Below, one piece after another: positions 1 through 11,879 of a stretch of 64,000 bases of DNA. This stretch comes from Rothia nasimurium (lineage in GTDB: Bacteria; Actinomycetota; Actinomycetes; Actinomycetales; Micrococcaceae). A program made the translations under genes and the position numbers. The stretch's first letter is position 1. Every line of letters begins with the position of its first letter. The stretch is taken from the NCBI RefSeq assembly GCF_928381705.1, contig NZ_CAKMSR010000005.1, positions 112,844 to 176,843 on the forward strand, read 5' to 3'. The notes beneath the pieces are model-generated. The model was not told the DNA's origin and made no database searches. It saw nothing but the letters and a program-made list of their open reading frames with translations.

Positions 1-245
1 AGCGCGGTATCACCACCCTGCTGTTGGGCGGGGGAGTAGCCGCAAACTCGCGCCTGCGTCAGCTGACCGCCCAGCGCTGTGCCGAACACGGCATTAAGCT
101 GGTCATTCCCCAGCTGAGCCTCTGCACCGATAACGGGGCTATGGTGGCGGCCCTGGGAGCCCGCCTGGTGTCAGAGGGGCGGAGCCCATCAGGCATCGAC
201 TTTACGGCAGATTCTTCCTTGCCCGTCACTAAAATTTCCCTCTAA
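1..245 (+). CDS. tsaD: tRNA N6-adenosine threonylcarbamoyltransferase TsaD (C-terminal end, partial)
   Basis: Only the last 80 or so codons are present; the gene starts before the window and ends with TAA at 243-245. The visible part carries [11 protein letters not shown] and, about 30 residues on, the [12 protein letters not shown] signature of the Kae1/Qri7/TsaD family, which lies in the ATP/metal-binding core. TsaD, with TsaB and TsaE, transfers the threonylcarbamoyl group onto A37 of ANN-decoding tRNAs in the cytoplasm. The downstream gene is convergent. The identification is firm for a fragment; start and regulation cannot be seen. Confidence 0.93.
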   Translation, partial: RGITTLLLGGGVAANSRLRQLTAQRCAEHGIKLVIPQLSLCTDNGAMVAALGARLVSEGRSPSGIDFTADSSLPVTKISL

Positions 246-278
246 ACGGGGGTAGGTAGGCAAGCACGCAGGTGCGGG

Positions 279-310
279 CGAGGGGCTGGAGAGAGACTTA
301 CAGCCCCTCG
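279..310. terminator. hairpin between convergent tsaD and GCS2 ligase
   Basis: CGAGGGGCTG (279-288) pairs with CAGCCCCTCG (301-310) around a 12-nt loop. It overlaps the last codons of the minus-strand ligase gene and lies just past the tsaD stop, so it can serve both strands. There is no T-run on the plus strand, so termination efficiency is uncertain. Confidence 0.5.
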
Positions 311-1440
311 ATGGCCTGGGTCGTTAGATCGTCCACTACCGCCTGCAGGTTGCCGTCGTTTTCGGCAGCAACTCGGCGCTGACGCTGATAGCCAGCCCCG
401 GCCAGGCAGATACGCTCCACATCAGCCAGTTCAGTAGAGCATCCCAGGTCAGCAGCGATATCTTCTAGCTTGTTCAAGAGCCCCAGGGTGTCTTCGGTGA
501 CCAGGCGCTCGGTGTTCTGGTTATCGAGAATGACGATGGCCTCGGTGCCGTAGCGGGCAGCCCGCCACTTGTTCTCTTGCACGTGCCAGGGTTTGAGGGG
601 CTCAATTCGCTTGCCCGCATCGAGCTGGCGGGAGAACCATTCCACCAGGCACTGGGTAAAGGCGGTCAGGGCCGTGATGTCACGAATAGAGGCCAGACCG
701 TCGTAGGCCCGCATTTCTACCGTGCCGTATTTGGGTACGGGGCGGACGTCCCACCGGTTTTCGCTGGGGTCGTCGATGACGCCGGTGACTACCAGGTCGT
801 TGAGGTAGTCCTCGTAGTCTTCCCAGCGTTCGAAGGTGAAGGGCAGGCCAGAGGTGGGTAGCTGCTGGAAAATCTGGGCCCGTTGGGAGGCGAACCCGGT
901 ATCTTCCCCTTCCCAGAAGGGGGAGGAGGCTGATAGGGCCAGTAGGTGGGGGTAGAAGTTGGTGAGCCCGTTGAGTACCGGCAGGGCTTTATCTCGAGAA
1001 GTGACCCCGGTGTGCACGTGTACCCCGTAGATGATTTGGCGGCGGCCCCAGAACTGGGAGCGGTCGAGCACCCGCAGGTAGCGATCCTTATCAACGACTT
1101 TTTGGTCCAGGGCTCGGGAGAAGGGGTGGGTTCCGGCTGAGAAGAAGGCTAGGCCCAGCTGGTTGGTGATGTCTTTCAGGACGCCGGTGGCCTGGGTGAG
1201 CTGGTCGGCGGCCTCCGCCGGGGTTCGGCAGATGCCGGTGACAAGCTCAACGGTATTATTCAAAAATTCGCCGGTGATATGGGCCCGGTCAGGGGCTGCT
1301 TCAAGAACCTGCGGGTGCTGTTCTTGCAGTAGTGCTAGCACTTCGTCTGCACGGGATGCCAGTTCGCGGGTTTCGGGGTCGACGAGGGCGACCTCCCATT
1401 CCACACCAATCGTGGACTGGTCTGAGGGGTGAAAAATCAT
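298..1440 (-). CDS. GCS2-type glutamate--cysteine ligase / carboxylate-amine ligase (YbdK family)
   Basis: A 380-residue protein of the glutamate-cysteine ligase family 2. The N-terminus has GVEWEVALVD (about residues 12-21), the family version of the GxExE metal/ATP-binding strand; VHVHTGV near residue 140 and VEMRAYDGL near 245 are further family blocks. Known members join a carboxylate such as glutamate to an amine using ATP. In actinobacteria the relatives include weak glutamate-cysteine ligases and EgtA of ergothioneine synthesis, but no other egt or mycothiol gene is nearby, so the substrate is open. ATG start at 1440; usual family length; no truncation. Confidence 0.85.
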   Translation of the reverse strand: MIFHPSDQSTIGVEWEVALVDPETRELASRADEVLALLQEQHPQVLEAAPDRAHITGEFLNNTVELVTGICRTPAEAADQLTQATGVLKDITNQLGLAFFSAGTHPFSRALDQKVVDKDRYLRVLDRSQFWGRRQIIYGVHVHTGVTSRDKALPVLNGLTNFYPHLLALSASSPFWEGEDTGFASQRAQIFQQLPTSGLPFTFERWEDYEDYLNDLVVTGVIDDPSENRWDVRPVPKYGTVEMRAYDGLASIRDITALTAFTQCLVEWFSRQLDAGKRIEPLKPWHVQENKWRAARYGTEAIVILDNQNTERLVTEDTLGLLNKLEDIAADLGCSTELADVERICLAGAGYQRQRRVAAENDGNLQAVVDDLTTQAIEGL

Positions 1441-1550
1441 GCGCTGGCTCCAGGGTCTCGGTGCGGTGCTGGTTCTATCTTAGGGGCAGGGGCTAGCGCA
1501 GAAGAATCCGGCTCACTCTATGACGCTACTGGTGAGATAGACGTAATAAA

Positions 1551-2831
1551 CTAGGCCGGTTCGGCCCAGATGGCCAGGCGCTGGGAGGCTGCGCCCTCGC
1601 CCAGACGGGTCAGAATCAGGGTGGCTTCGCGGCCAGCCGTCCCCTTTTTCTTTTTCACCCCGGCGAGTAGGGTGGCCCGGAGCTTTTCGGGAATCACATC
1701 GACTCCCCGCTTTTTGACGGTCAGGGTGGTAATACCCTGCTCTTTGACCCAGCGGCGCAATTTTTTCTCGTTGAGGGGCATGGTACCCAGGACGCGGTAG
1801 GCCCGGCCTAGCGGGCTAGGGGCGGGGGAGTCTGAGGTTAGGTAGGCGATATTTTCATCAAGCAGGGTAGCCCCAATCGCTCGGGCGAAGTCTTCCACCA
1901 GGTGGGAGCGGACCACCGCCCCGTCGGGCTCAATCAGGTAGGCGCCCAGGTCAGTTACCTCAAGCGGCTCCCCATCGGCTGACGCTGTCAGCGGGGAAGT
2001 AATCCCGCCCAGGACCTGCCGGGTGACGGCGTCCGCCCCCAGCACGGTAGCTGAGCGAGCAACCCCGGGGCGGGCCAGGGCATTGAACCAGAGCACCACC
2101 TCCACTACGGAGCCGCCGTGACTGACCCACTCAGCCTCCACCCCGCTCGGTATCGCCTCGTGGGGTAGGGCAGGCCCCAGCTTGACTCCCATGGGGATGC
2201 CCGTTGCCGCCAACTTCTCTAAGAAGGAGAAAGGAGGGGAGAAAGCCTCGGGATCAAAGATCCGGGAGGTCGTTGAACCGCCCTCCACCTCGCGGCGGGC
2301 CGGGTCCAGCCAGAGAGCAGAGACGCGCTCGCCGGTTACGGTGGTGAGTTTTTCGAGCTCAATGTCTTCCACATTGCCCACGAGTACCTGGGCGGACGGG
2401 TAGGGGGAGAGATTGTGGGCGGTGAGGGCTGCTGTAGCGGGGTCAAGCTCAACGGACGTCACCGCTAACCCTGCGCGGGCAAAGGCGAGGGAGTCTGCCC
2501 CCAGGCCGCAGCCTAAATCAGCAACTGAGTTGAGTCCGGCCTCGACGAAGCGGGCGGCGTGGTGGTTGGCGACGGCGGCGCGGGTTGCCTGCTCATAGCC
2601 GGCCTCGGTGAAAAGCATGTGCGAGGCTTCTTCCCCGAACTTGGTAACCCCCAGCGTGCGAAGACGGGCCTGGGTCAGCAGGGCTGATGAGTCCTCGGCG
2701 CTGATGCCCCGAGCCCGGAGCCTGGAGACCGCCTGCAGGGAGTCAGCGGGGTTGTAGGGGACGAGCTGGTCAAGGGTTGCTAGCTGGTCAGCTGAGAAAG
2801 GGTGGGTGCCGGCGCGGGGGAAAGAAGTCAT
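1551..2831 (-). CDS. SAM-dependent methyltransferase with THUMP-like C-terminal domain
   Basis: With the ATG at 2831 the protein has 426 residues. The frame stays open further upstream, but that part is proline/arginine-rich translation of a non-coding repeat, so I reject it. Residues 105-113 (DLGCGLGAD) form SAM-binding motif I, followed by SVELDP as the acidic motif II and LWLDPARR as a post-core block. The C-terminal third (VKKRGVDV and a basic K-rich stretch) matches the THUMP-like domain that follows the methyltransferase fold in actinobacterial members. It is probably an RNA or tRNA base methyltransferase, but the target is unknown. It is a single gene, separated from the upstream MFS gene by a structured repeat. 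Confidence 0.75.
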   Translation of the reverse strand: MTSFPRAGTHPFSADQLATLDQLVPYNPADSLQAVSRLRARGISAEDSSALLTQARLRTLGVTKFGEEASHMLFTEAGYEQATRAAVANHHAARFVEAGLNSVADLGCGLGADSLAFARAGLAVTSVELDPATAALTAHNLSPYPSAQVLVGNVEDIELEKLTTVTGERVSALWLDPARREVEGGSTTSRIFDPEAFSPPFSFLEKLAATGIPMGVKLGPALPHEAIPSGVEAEWVSHGGSVVEVVLWFNALARPGVARSATVLGADAVTRQVLGGITSPLTASADGEPLEVTDLGAYLIEPDGAVVRSHLVEDFARAIGATLLDENIAYLTSDSPAPSPLGRAYRVLGTMPLNEKKLRRWVKEQGITTLTVKKRGVDVIPEKLRATLLAGVKKKKGTAGREATLILTRLGEGAASQRLAIWAEPA

Positions 2832-2868
2832 GCACCTAAGTTTAAGGGGTAAGCAGGGGCGGGGGAGA

Positions 2869-2927
2869 GCCGCTGAAAGCCGACTGGCTGGGGCTGGCGT
2901 GAATCGAGCGAGCGAGAGGGCAGGGGA
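2869..2927. repeat. partial copy of the 67-nt-core hairpin repeat
   Basis: CGCTGAAAGCCGACTGGCTGGG followed by CTGGCGTGAATCG (2871-2905) repeats almost exactly what stands at 2933-2967. The right half is degenerate: GAGAGGG is kept but the closing AGTCGGC arm is gone. It therefore looks like a decayed tandem copy next to the full element at 2929-3018. Confidence 0.7.
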
Positions 2928-2928
2928 A

Positions 2929-3018
2929 GACCCGCTGAAAGCCGACTGGCTGGGTCTGGCGTGAATCGGGCGAGCCCTCCAGGGCGAGCCCGAGAGGGTC
3001 AGTCGGCGCAAGCGGGTC
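2929..3018. repeat. structured palindromic repeat, copy A (full)
   Basis: The core 2941-3007 is 67 nt, opens with GCCGACTG and closes with CAGTCGGC. It is enclosed by a second complementary pair, GACCCGCT (2929-2936) and AGCGGGTC (3011-3018). The reverse complement of the core matches the core at 55037-55103 in length and in the first 17 and last 28 positions, with one mismatch there; only the 22-nt middle differs. It sits between a methyltransferase and an MFS gene and codes for nothing. See also the copy at 55017-55124. Confidence 0.8.
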
Positions 3019-3041
3019 TACCCCGCCCCGTCCCCAACCAA

Positions 3042-4274
3042 TTAAGTTCCAGAACGCGCTTCGTCCTGTCCCTTATCTGCCATTCTCCCTGTAGGCAGCT
3101 TTGTGATGGGCTGGGTGGCAAGCGCCCAGACAGCTCCGCCCAGGGCGCTAGAGCCGATGACGGTAAAGGCCACTGGGAGTGAAGAGATCAGCATGATGCC
3201 AGAGACTGCCAGGGGCCCTGCGACGATGGCGACCTGGGAGAACATGGACCAGATGGAGAGGAATTTGGCGCGTCCGATGTTGGGGGAGAGGTCGGCGCCG
3301 ATGGTCATGTTGATGCCGGCGCCGAAGCCGTTGCCGATGGCCATGAGGGCAAGACCCGCGATGAAGCCGGCGCTGGTGGGTAGTAGGGGTACGAGGATGA
3401 AGCCGGCGCCGAAGATGCTGAGGCAGAGGGCGAGGACGGCGGAGCGTCCTACTCGGTCTTTGAGGTAGCCTCCGGGAACCATGAGGACCATTTCGAGGGC
3501 TGATCCCAGGGCGATGGCTAGGGCGATCTGGGAATCGCTCCACCCTAGGTGCAGGCCCCAGAGGGCTGCAACGATGGGTTGAGTTACTCGGCTCATGGCG
3601 AGGGTGATGATGCCGAGGCCTGCGACCCAGACGGCGGGCCAGCGGACGGCTAGGGCGAGGTCTTCTTCGGTGCGGTTTGAGCGGGCTGTGCTGGTGGCGG
3701 TGTCGAAGCGCTGGTTGAGTTTGCGGATGCGCAGGCAGAGGGTGGCTGCGACGACGAGGGCGAGGGCGAAGAGGAAGACTGTCCAGAGGGGGAGCCAGAG
3801 AAGGAGGAGGGCTGAGGCGAGGGGCCCGGCGAGGGCGCCTGCTCGTTGGGCGCCGCCGAGGGCGGTCATGGCTTTGCCGCGGTCTTGGGCAGCGACAGTT
3901 TCTGCTAGTACGGCTTGTCGGGCGAGCCCCCAGGCGACGGTGGCTGGTACGCGGGCGACGTGGGCGAAAAAGTAGAGCCATAGAGCCCCTGCCAGGGGTA
4001 GGGCGAGGGAGAGGGCTGAAAGGGTGAGGGCTCCAGCGGCACTGAGGGTTGCCCAGGTCATGGCTCGTTTGTCGCCTACACGGTCGATGCCTGCACCTAC
4101 CGGGACGGTGCAGATGAGGGCGAGGACGCCCGCGGCGGCTACCAGCAGGGAGGCGAGTTCGGGTGAGGCTCCTAGCCTGATAGCTGCAATGATTTGGATG
4201 GGGACGACGGCCCCGAAGCCGGCTGCGAAGAGGAAGGAGGGGACGAGTACCGGCCAGAAGATGAGTTTGAGCAT
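3042..4274 (-). CDS. MFS transporter (probable drug or metabolite exporter)
   Basis: Starting at the ATG at 4274 (MLKLIFWPVLVPSFLF) the product has 410 residues. AGAAAGG lies six bases upstream of this ATG, so I prefer it to the TTG eleven codons further out. Twelve hydrophobic segments are visible. The loop between TM2 and TM3 has AGIDRVGDKRAM, the GxxxDRxGxR-type MFS signature, and the second half repeats it as GYLKDRVGRSAVLA. The substrate cannot be read from the sequence. It is monocistronic, with a hairpin repeat downstream. Confidence 0.8.
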   Translation of the reverse strand: MLKLIFWPVLVPSFLFAAGFGAVVPIQIIAAIRLGASPELASLLVAAAGVLALICTVPVGAGIDRVGDKRAMTWATLSAAGALTLSALSLALPLAGALWLYFFAHVARVPATVAWGLARQAVLAETVAAQDRGKAMTALGGAQRAGALAGPLASALLLLWLPLWTVFLFALALVVAATLCLRIRKLNQRFDTATSTARSNRTEEDLALAVRWPAVWVAGLGIITLAMSRVTQPIVAALWGLHLGWSDSQIALAIALGSALEMVLMVPGGYLKDRVGRSAVLALCLSIFGAGFILVPLLPTSAGFIAGLALMAIGNGFGAGINMTIGADLSPNIGRAKFLSIWSMFSQVAIVAGPLAVSGIMLISSLPVAFTVIGSSALGGAVWALATQPITKLPTGRMADKGQDEARSGT

Positions 4275-4373
4275 GTTTTGCCTTTCTGCCGGGTTTGGGG
4301 CTTTCAACCTGTATTTTATTGCACATCAGTGGTGATGCTGGTGGTGCGCTGTCTGCGAAACCGGCGCCTTATC

Positions 4374-4402
4374 TTGCCCGTAGGGGGTGAGGGGAATAAA
4401 GT
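4374..4402 (+). promoter_or_regulatory. probable promoter of groES-groEL
   Basis: TTGCCC (4374-4379), 17 bases, then TAAAGT (4397-4402) makes a good sigma70-type promoter. The CIRCE operator begins six bases after the -10 box and so covers the expected transcription start. Confidence 0.6.
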
Positions 4403-4407
4403 TTTAG

Positions 4408-4434
4408 TTAGCACTTGACCGCTAACAGTGCTAA
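4408..4434 (+). promoter_or_regulatory. CIRCE operator (HrcA binding site)
   Basis: TTAGCACTT - 9 bases - CAGTGCTAA. Compared with the CIRCE consensus TTAGCACTC-N9-GAGTGCTAA each arm has one change, and the two changes fall opposite each other at the inner ends. Known role: HrcA binds here and represses chaperonin genes until heat shock. Confidence 0.92.
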
Positions 4435-4540
4435 ATCGGCAACCGGTAGCACCGCGACGATACCGGGTATAGCCGCCTTAGTGCCCCACGGTCACCCCAT
4501 AAGTTTTACGCTGAGACCTCACTTGAAGGAGTACCTCATC

Positions 4541-4828
4541 ATGGCTATCAAGCCCCTCGAAGACCGCATTGTCGTTCAGATCGTTGAAGCAGAGCAGACC
4601 ACCGCATCAGGTCTGGTCATCCCCGATACCGCTAAGGAAAAGCCCCAGGAGGCTAAGGTTATTGCTGTTGGCCCCGGCCGCATCGACGACAAGGGCAACC
4701 GCATCCCCGTTGACGTAGCTGAAGGCGATGTCGTTATCTTCTCCAAGTACGGTGGCACCGAGGTTAAGTACGGTGGCGCTGAGTACCTGATTCTGTCAGC
4801 CCGCGACGTACTGGCTGTCGTTTCCTAA
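4541..4828 (+). CDS. groES: co-chaperonin GroES (Hsp10)
   Basis: A 95-residue product when started at the ATG at 4541, which follows GAAGGAG by nine bases. The frame is open further upstream, but that stretch holds the CIRCE and leader. [13 protein letters not shown] at the N-terminus, the mobile loop [16 protein letters not shown] (about residues 20-35) and [15 protein letters not shown] are classic Hsp10 features. GroES caps the GroEL ring during ATP-driven folding in the cytoplasm. It is the first gene of a heat-shock operon, 55 bases before groEL, under the CIRCE site. Confidence 0.97.
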   Translation: MAIKPLEDRIVVQIVEAEQTTASGLVIPDTAKEKPQEAKVIAVGPGRIDDKGNRIPVDVAEGDVVIFSKYGGTEVKYGGAEYLILSARDVLAVVS

Positions 4829-4877
4829 GTTTTCGCTGTTTCTACCGAATACAACACGAAACACGAGAAAGAAGTAA

Positions 4878-6479
<1,602 letters not shown>

Positions 6480-6527
6480 GGCTCCGCTCCAAGGCTCCTT
6501 ACCCGGAGCCCCTTTCGGGTACAGCAG

Positions 6528-6580
6528 ATCCCGCTCTTGCAGTGACTAACACCGTAAGGGCGGGATTTGCTTTTTAAAGC
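6528..6580 (+). terminator. terminator of groES-groEL
   Basis: ATCCCGC (6528-6534) pairs with GCGGGAT (6560-6566). It is followed by a second small palindrome, TTGCTTTTTAAAGCAA, and TTTT. Confidence 0.65.
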
Positions 6581-6692
6581 AAATTTTCAGTCGCCGGGAG
6601 TAACATTTTTAACTTGGTGTCTTCCTGCCCGTTACCCCTCAGTAACCGGTGTTCTGGCACCAGATAACCGTCAGCAAAGGAGGTAGACCGCA

Positions 6693-8858
6693 GTGCCCCG
6701 CCCCGCAGCCGAGCCCACACCAGCCACCGGCACCATCGCAACCGTCACTCGTTCAGCAGAACGTGCCTGGCGCCCCGAGATTCAGGGGCTGCGTGCGCTC
6801 GCCCTCCTGCTGGTTGCCGCCTACCACTTCTGGTTTGGTCGTGTATCGGGCGGTGTCGATGTCTTCCTGTTGATTTCAGCGTTTTTGTTGACCGGCTCTT
6901 TTGCTCGCAAGATTGAGCAGGGCAAGCTGGTAGGGCCGGACACCTGGTTCGGTCTAAAAACCCTGCTAGCTTATTGGGTGCACGTCTTTAAGCGTCTGCT
7001 GCCCCTGGCATCTCTCACCGTGGCACTCACTTTGTTAGGTACCTATTTCTTTATCCCGGCTGAGCGCTGGCTCTCGATAGCTGACGAGGCCAAGGCCGTG
7101 ATTCTGTACCAGCACAATAACTGGTCGATTGAAAACGCCGTGGACTACTACGCTACCGACACCTCGCTGGCCTCACCCTTCCGGCATTTTTGGTCCCTGT
7201 CGGTCCAGGGGCAGATTTATGTGCTGTGGCCCCTGCTGATGGTGGCACTGGCCCTTCTGCTGGGTAAGCGCATGAGGGGGTCAGCCCGCTGGGCTCTCAC
7301 CGGCGCTTTTGCTGCCCTTTTTGCGGTGTCGCTGACCCACTCAATTGAGATCACCGCGACCAACCAGCAGGCCGCCTACTTTGAAACCGAGGCTCGCCTC
7401 TGGGAATTCGCGCTGGGCTCTCTAGTAGCCCTCTGGTTGCCGGTCCTGAAACTCCCCCCGCTTGTACGCGCGGTTCTGGGGTGGGCAGGTATTGCTGCTA
7501 TCGTTGCCTGCGGTTTCGTGCTGGACGTTAACGGTACTTTCCCCGGCTACGTAGCCTTGTGGCCCACCCTGGCAGCTTCGCTCGTCATTATTGCGGGAGA
7601 CACCGGCACCCGCTTCGGACCCGAGAAACTGCTGACGGCTAAGCCCCTGCTGGCCCTGGGCGGTTTTTCCTATGCCCTCTATTTGGTGCACTGGCCGATT
7701 CTCGTCTTTTACCTGGCGCAGACCCGTCAGGAAAAGGCGGGTTTCTGGGCTGGGCTTGGCCTGCTTCTTCTGTCGGGTGTGCTGGCCTGGGCTCTAACCC
7801 AGCTGGTCGAAAAGCCCCTGCGAGACTGGGCGCTACCCAACCGGTCTGTGTTTGCGGGTCTGGTCACTGGTGCGGTGTGCGTGGGTCTTGCTCTTGCTCC
7901 CTCCTACGCCTGGCAGTCCTCCATCTACCGGCAGGCTGAGCAGGCAGAGGCAAACCGCACCCTCAATAATGTGGGGGCCGCCGTCCTCCAGCCGGATTAC
8001 GAGTACGCGGGGGAAGAGGACGCCCCTGTGATCCCCGTCCGTGCGGTGCTCGATGCGGATTGGGCTGACCTGGGCACAGCCTGCACCGATGTGACCCCCG
8101 AGCTGGCCGTTCCCGATTCTCTTGCCGGGGATTGCACCTACGTCGCCTACTCACCCCAACCCAGCCGAACCATCGTGGCCTGGGGCAACTCCCACATGCA
8201 GATGTGGATGACGGCCATGCGTCCGCTCGCCGAATCCCAGGGCTGGACGGTCATCGCCCTGACCCGCCCCGGCTGCTTCCTCGGTGAAACCGACAACACC
8301 GCCTACGCCAGCGGGTTTGAGTGCGATACCTGGGCAGCAGACAGCGCTGCCTTCATCCAGGACCTTGCCCCCGATACCGTCCTGCTGCACGGCACCAAGT
8401 CAGAACCCAACCTGCCCGACACCCCTCTACTCGATGCTGAAAGCCGTATCGCGGAACTTACCGGCGCTGGCATCCAGGTGCTGGGCCTGCGCGACACTCC
8501 GCGCATGGAAACCATGCACAAGGACTGCATGGACGCCTTCGGCACGGCGGACGACTGCGTCATGAGCCCCGGCCAGGACGTCACCGCCAGCCCCCTCAGC
8601 TCCCTCGAAGAAACCTACCCGGGTTTTGCTGCCCTCAACCTCTCTGACCTGATTTGCCCCGAGAACGCCTGCCCGGCGTCCATCGGTAATATCTACACCT
8701 ACTTCGACTACGACCACATCACCGCAACCTATATCGAAACCCTGGGCCCCTACTTCGACCCGCGCGTGCTCGAAGCCCTGGGCAAAGCTGATGCTAGCTC
8801 GCAGGCACATAGCCAAGTAATACCTGCCGGAAGCGCCCCCTACGAGGCTGTGGAATAG
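6693..8858 (+). CDS. membrane O-acyltransferase with C-terminal SGNH domain (OafA/YrhL type)
   Basis: The GTG at 6693 follows AAAGGAGGT, one of the strongest ribosome sites in the window. 721 residues. The first half is an acyltransferase-3 membrane domain: EIQGLRALALLLVAAYH, with the family histidine at residue 45, then GGVDVFLLISAFLLTG and about ten further hydrophobic segments. After residue 430 comes an extracytoplasmic SGNH hydrolase-like domain: GNSH with Ser500, and D672-x-x-H675. Such proteins acetylate cell-wall or exported polysaccharide, taking acyl groups across the membrane. The nucleophile block reads GNSH rather than the commoner GDSH. It is a single gene between two terminators; the acceptor is unknown. 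Confidence 0.85.
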   Translation: MPRPAAEPTPATGTIATVTRSAERAWRPEIQGLRALALLLVAAYHFWFGRVSGGVDVFLLISAFLLTGSFARKIEQGKLVGPDTWFGLKTLLAYWVHVFKRLLPLASLTVALTLLGTYFFIPAERWLSIADEAKAVILYQHNNWSIENAVDYYATDTSLASPFRHFWSLSVQGQIYVLWPLLMVALALLLGKRMRGSARWALTGAFAALFAVSLTHSIEITATNQQAAYFETEARLWEFALGSLVALWLPVLKLPPLVRAVLGWAGIAAIVACGFVLDVNGTFPGYVALWPTLAASLVIIAGDTGTRFGPEKLLTAKPLLALGGFSYALYLVHWPILVFYLAQTRQEKAGFWAGLGLLLLSGVLAWALTQLVEKPLRDWALPNRSVFAGLVTGAVCVGLALAPSYAWQSSIYRQAEQAEANRTLNNVGAAVLQPDYEYAGEEDAPVIPVRAVLDADWADLGTACTDVTPELAVPDSLAGDCTYVAYSPQPSRTIVAWGNSHMQMWMTAMRPLAESQGWTVIALTRPGCFLGETDNTAYASGFECDTWAADSAAFIQDLAPDTVLLHGTKSEPNLPDTPLLDAESRIAELTGAGIQVLGLRDTPRMETMHKDCMDAFGTADDCVMSPGQDVTASPLSSLEETYPGFAALNLSDLICPENACPASIGNIYTYFDYDHITATYIETLGPYFDPRVLEALGKADASSQAHSQVIPAGSAPYEAVE

Positions 8859-8870
8859 AAACGGCGGGGG

Positions 8871-8907
8871 AGGGGTTTCACCCAGTACGAACAGGGACGA
8901 AACCCCT
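8871..8907 (+). terminator. terminator after acyltransferase gene
   Basis: AGGGGTTTC (8871-8879) pairs with GAAACCCCT (8899-8907). Confidence 0.6.
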
Positions 8908-9005
8908 GATGTGAGCAAGCGACAGGTAGCTGCCCGGGCCCTACGCTCGCGCATCGGGGCTAACCCGACTAAGATTAAAACCAGTGTCGCTAAGCGCCCA
9001 CCTGA

Positions 9006-10550
<1,545 letters not shown>

Positions 10551-10562
10551 ACTGTAGCGGCC

Positions 10563-10602
10563 AGCCCCGGTTCTCTCGCCCCTGCGGTGAGGGGCCGGGG
10601 CT
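10563..10602 (+). terminator. hairpin between guaB and guaB3
   Basis: AGCCCCGG (10563-10570) pairs with CCGGGGCT (10595-10602), with an inner GCCCCT/AGGGGC stem. It is a likely attenuating terminator. Confidence 0.6.
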
Positions 10603-10661
10603 TCCGAACGTTACCACGCTCGTTTGCATCAACCGGTCTACCACCGGTGAAAGGAAGATCC

Positions 10662-11789
10662 ATGACCGACATCCAGATTGGTATGTCCAAGCGCGCCCGC
10701 CGCACCTACTCACTCGATGAAATCGCCCTGGTACCTACCCGCCGTACCCGCGATGCCCATGACGTGAACCTTAGCTGGCAGATTGACGCGTTCAAGTTCG
10801 ACACCCCCATCATCGGTGCCCCCATGGACTCTGTGATGTCACCGGCTACCGCCATTGCCCTGGGCAAGCTCGGTGGGCTCGGCGTCCTCAACCTTGAGGG
10901 CCTGTGGACCCGCTACGAGGACCCCCAGCCCCTGCTCGACGAAATCAACGCCCTGCCCGCTGACGATGCCCCCGCCGCCACCCGCCGCATGCAGGAAATC
11001 TACGCTGAGCCCATCAAGGCAGAGCTGATTACCGCCCGCCTGGCAGAGATCCGTGACTCGGGCGTCATTGTCGCAGGCTCACTGACTCCCCAGAACACCC
11101 AGGAGTTCTACCAGACCGTGGTTAAGGCTGGCGTTGACCTCTTCGTGATTCGCGGTGCTGCGGTCTCTGCCCAGCACGTTTCATCCCGCCGCGAGCCCCT
11201 TGATCTCAAGAAGTTCATCTACGAACTCGACGTCCCCGTGATGGTCGGTGGCGTGACCGGCTACACCCCGGCTATGCACCTGATGCGTACCGGTGCTGCC
11301 GGTGTGCTGGTAGGTTTCGGCGGCGGTGCTGCCCTGACCACCCGTCGCGGCCTGGGCATCCAGGCTGCCATGGCCACCGCGATTTCCGACGTCGCTGCTG
11401 CGCGTTCTGACTACCTGGACGAGTCCGGTGGCCGCTACGTGCACGTGATTGCGGACGGCTCCCTGGGCCGCTCCGGCGACATGGTCAAGGCGCTGGCGAT
11501 GGGCGCGGACGCCGTCATGATCGGCGCGCCCCTGGCCCGTGCAGCCGAGGCACCCGGTGCCGGCTGGTACTGGGGCAACGAAGCTCACTCAGCTGACTTC
11601 CCCCGCGGTATCCGCACCTACCAGGGCACCGTAGGCTCCCTGGAAGAGGTGCTCTACGGCCCCTCAGCCCACACCGACGGTAGCGCTAATCTGGTGGGCG
11701 CCCTCAAGCGAGCACTGGCAACCTGCGGTTACACCGACCTCAAGTCCTTCCAGCGCATCGACGTCAACGTCACCCCCTACGTCAAGTAG
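10662..11789 (+). CDS. guaB3: GuaB3 family IMP dehydrogenase-related protein
   Basis: 375 residues from the ATG at 10662, which has AAAGGAAG seven bases upstream. It has the IMPDH TIM barrel without CBS domains: TYSLDEIALVPTRRT at the N-terminus, PIIGAPMDSVMS, and GGRYVHVIADGSLGRSGD. Aligned with the neighbouring GuaB, the loop that carries the catalytic cysteine (GPGSICTTR) reads GGGAALTTR here, so Leu225 replaces the cysteine. From memory, actinobacterial GuaB3 proteins often lack this cysteine, and their reaction is unproven. The position between guaB and guaA argues for a role in guanine nucleotide supply, but IMPDH activity should not be assumed. Confidence 0.85.
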   Translation: MTDIQIGMSKRARRTYSLDEIALVPTRRTRDAHDVNLSWQIDAFKFDTPIIGAPMDSVMSPATAIALGKLGGLGVLNLEGLWTRYEDPQPLLDEINALPADDAPAATRRMQEIYAEPIKAELITARLAEIRDSGVIVAGSLTPQNTQEFYQTVVKAGVDLFVIRGAAVSAQHVSSRREPLDLKKFIYELDVPVMVGGVTGYTPAMHLMRTGAAGVLVGFGGGAALTTRRGLGIQAAMATAISDVAAARSDYLDESGGRYVHVIADGSLGRSGDMVKALAMGADAVMIGAPLARAAEAPGAGWYWGNEAHSADFPRGIRTYQGTVGSLEEVLYGPSAHTDGSANLVGALKRALATCGYTDLKSFQRIDVNVTPYVK

Positions 11790-11879
11790 ATGACGCCCCC
11801 GGCCCCGTGCCCCTAGCTTTCCTAGGCGCGCGGGGCTGACCTGCTTTCGTCCGCCCACCTCACGCTGAAAAGAGCAAAC

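Noticed and set aside
2832..3011. N-terminal 60-codon extension of the methyltransferase
   Set aside because: It would translate the palindromic repeat; the ATG at 2831 begins sequence with normal family features.
3148..4326. 392-codon open frame on the minus strand, rich in Arg, Pro and His
   Set aside because: It is a shadow of the MFS gene in another frame; the composition is that of GC-rich antiframe translation and no family is seen.
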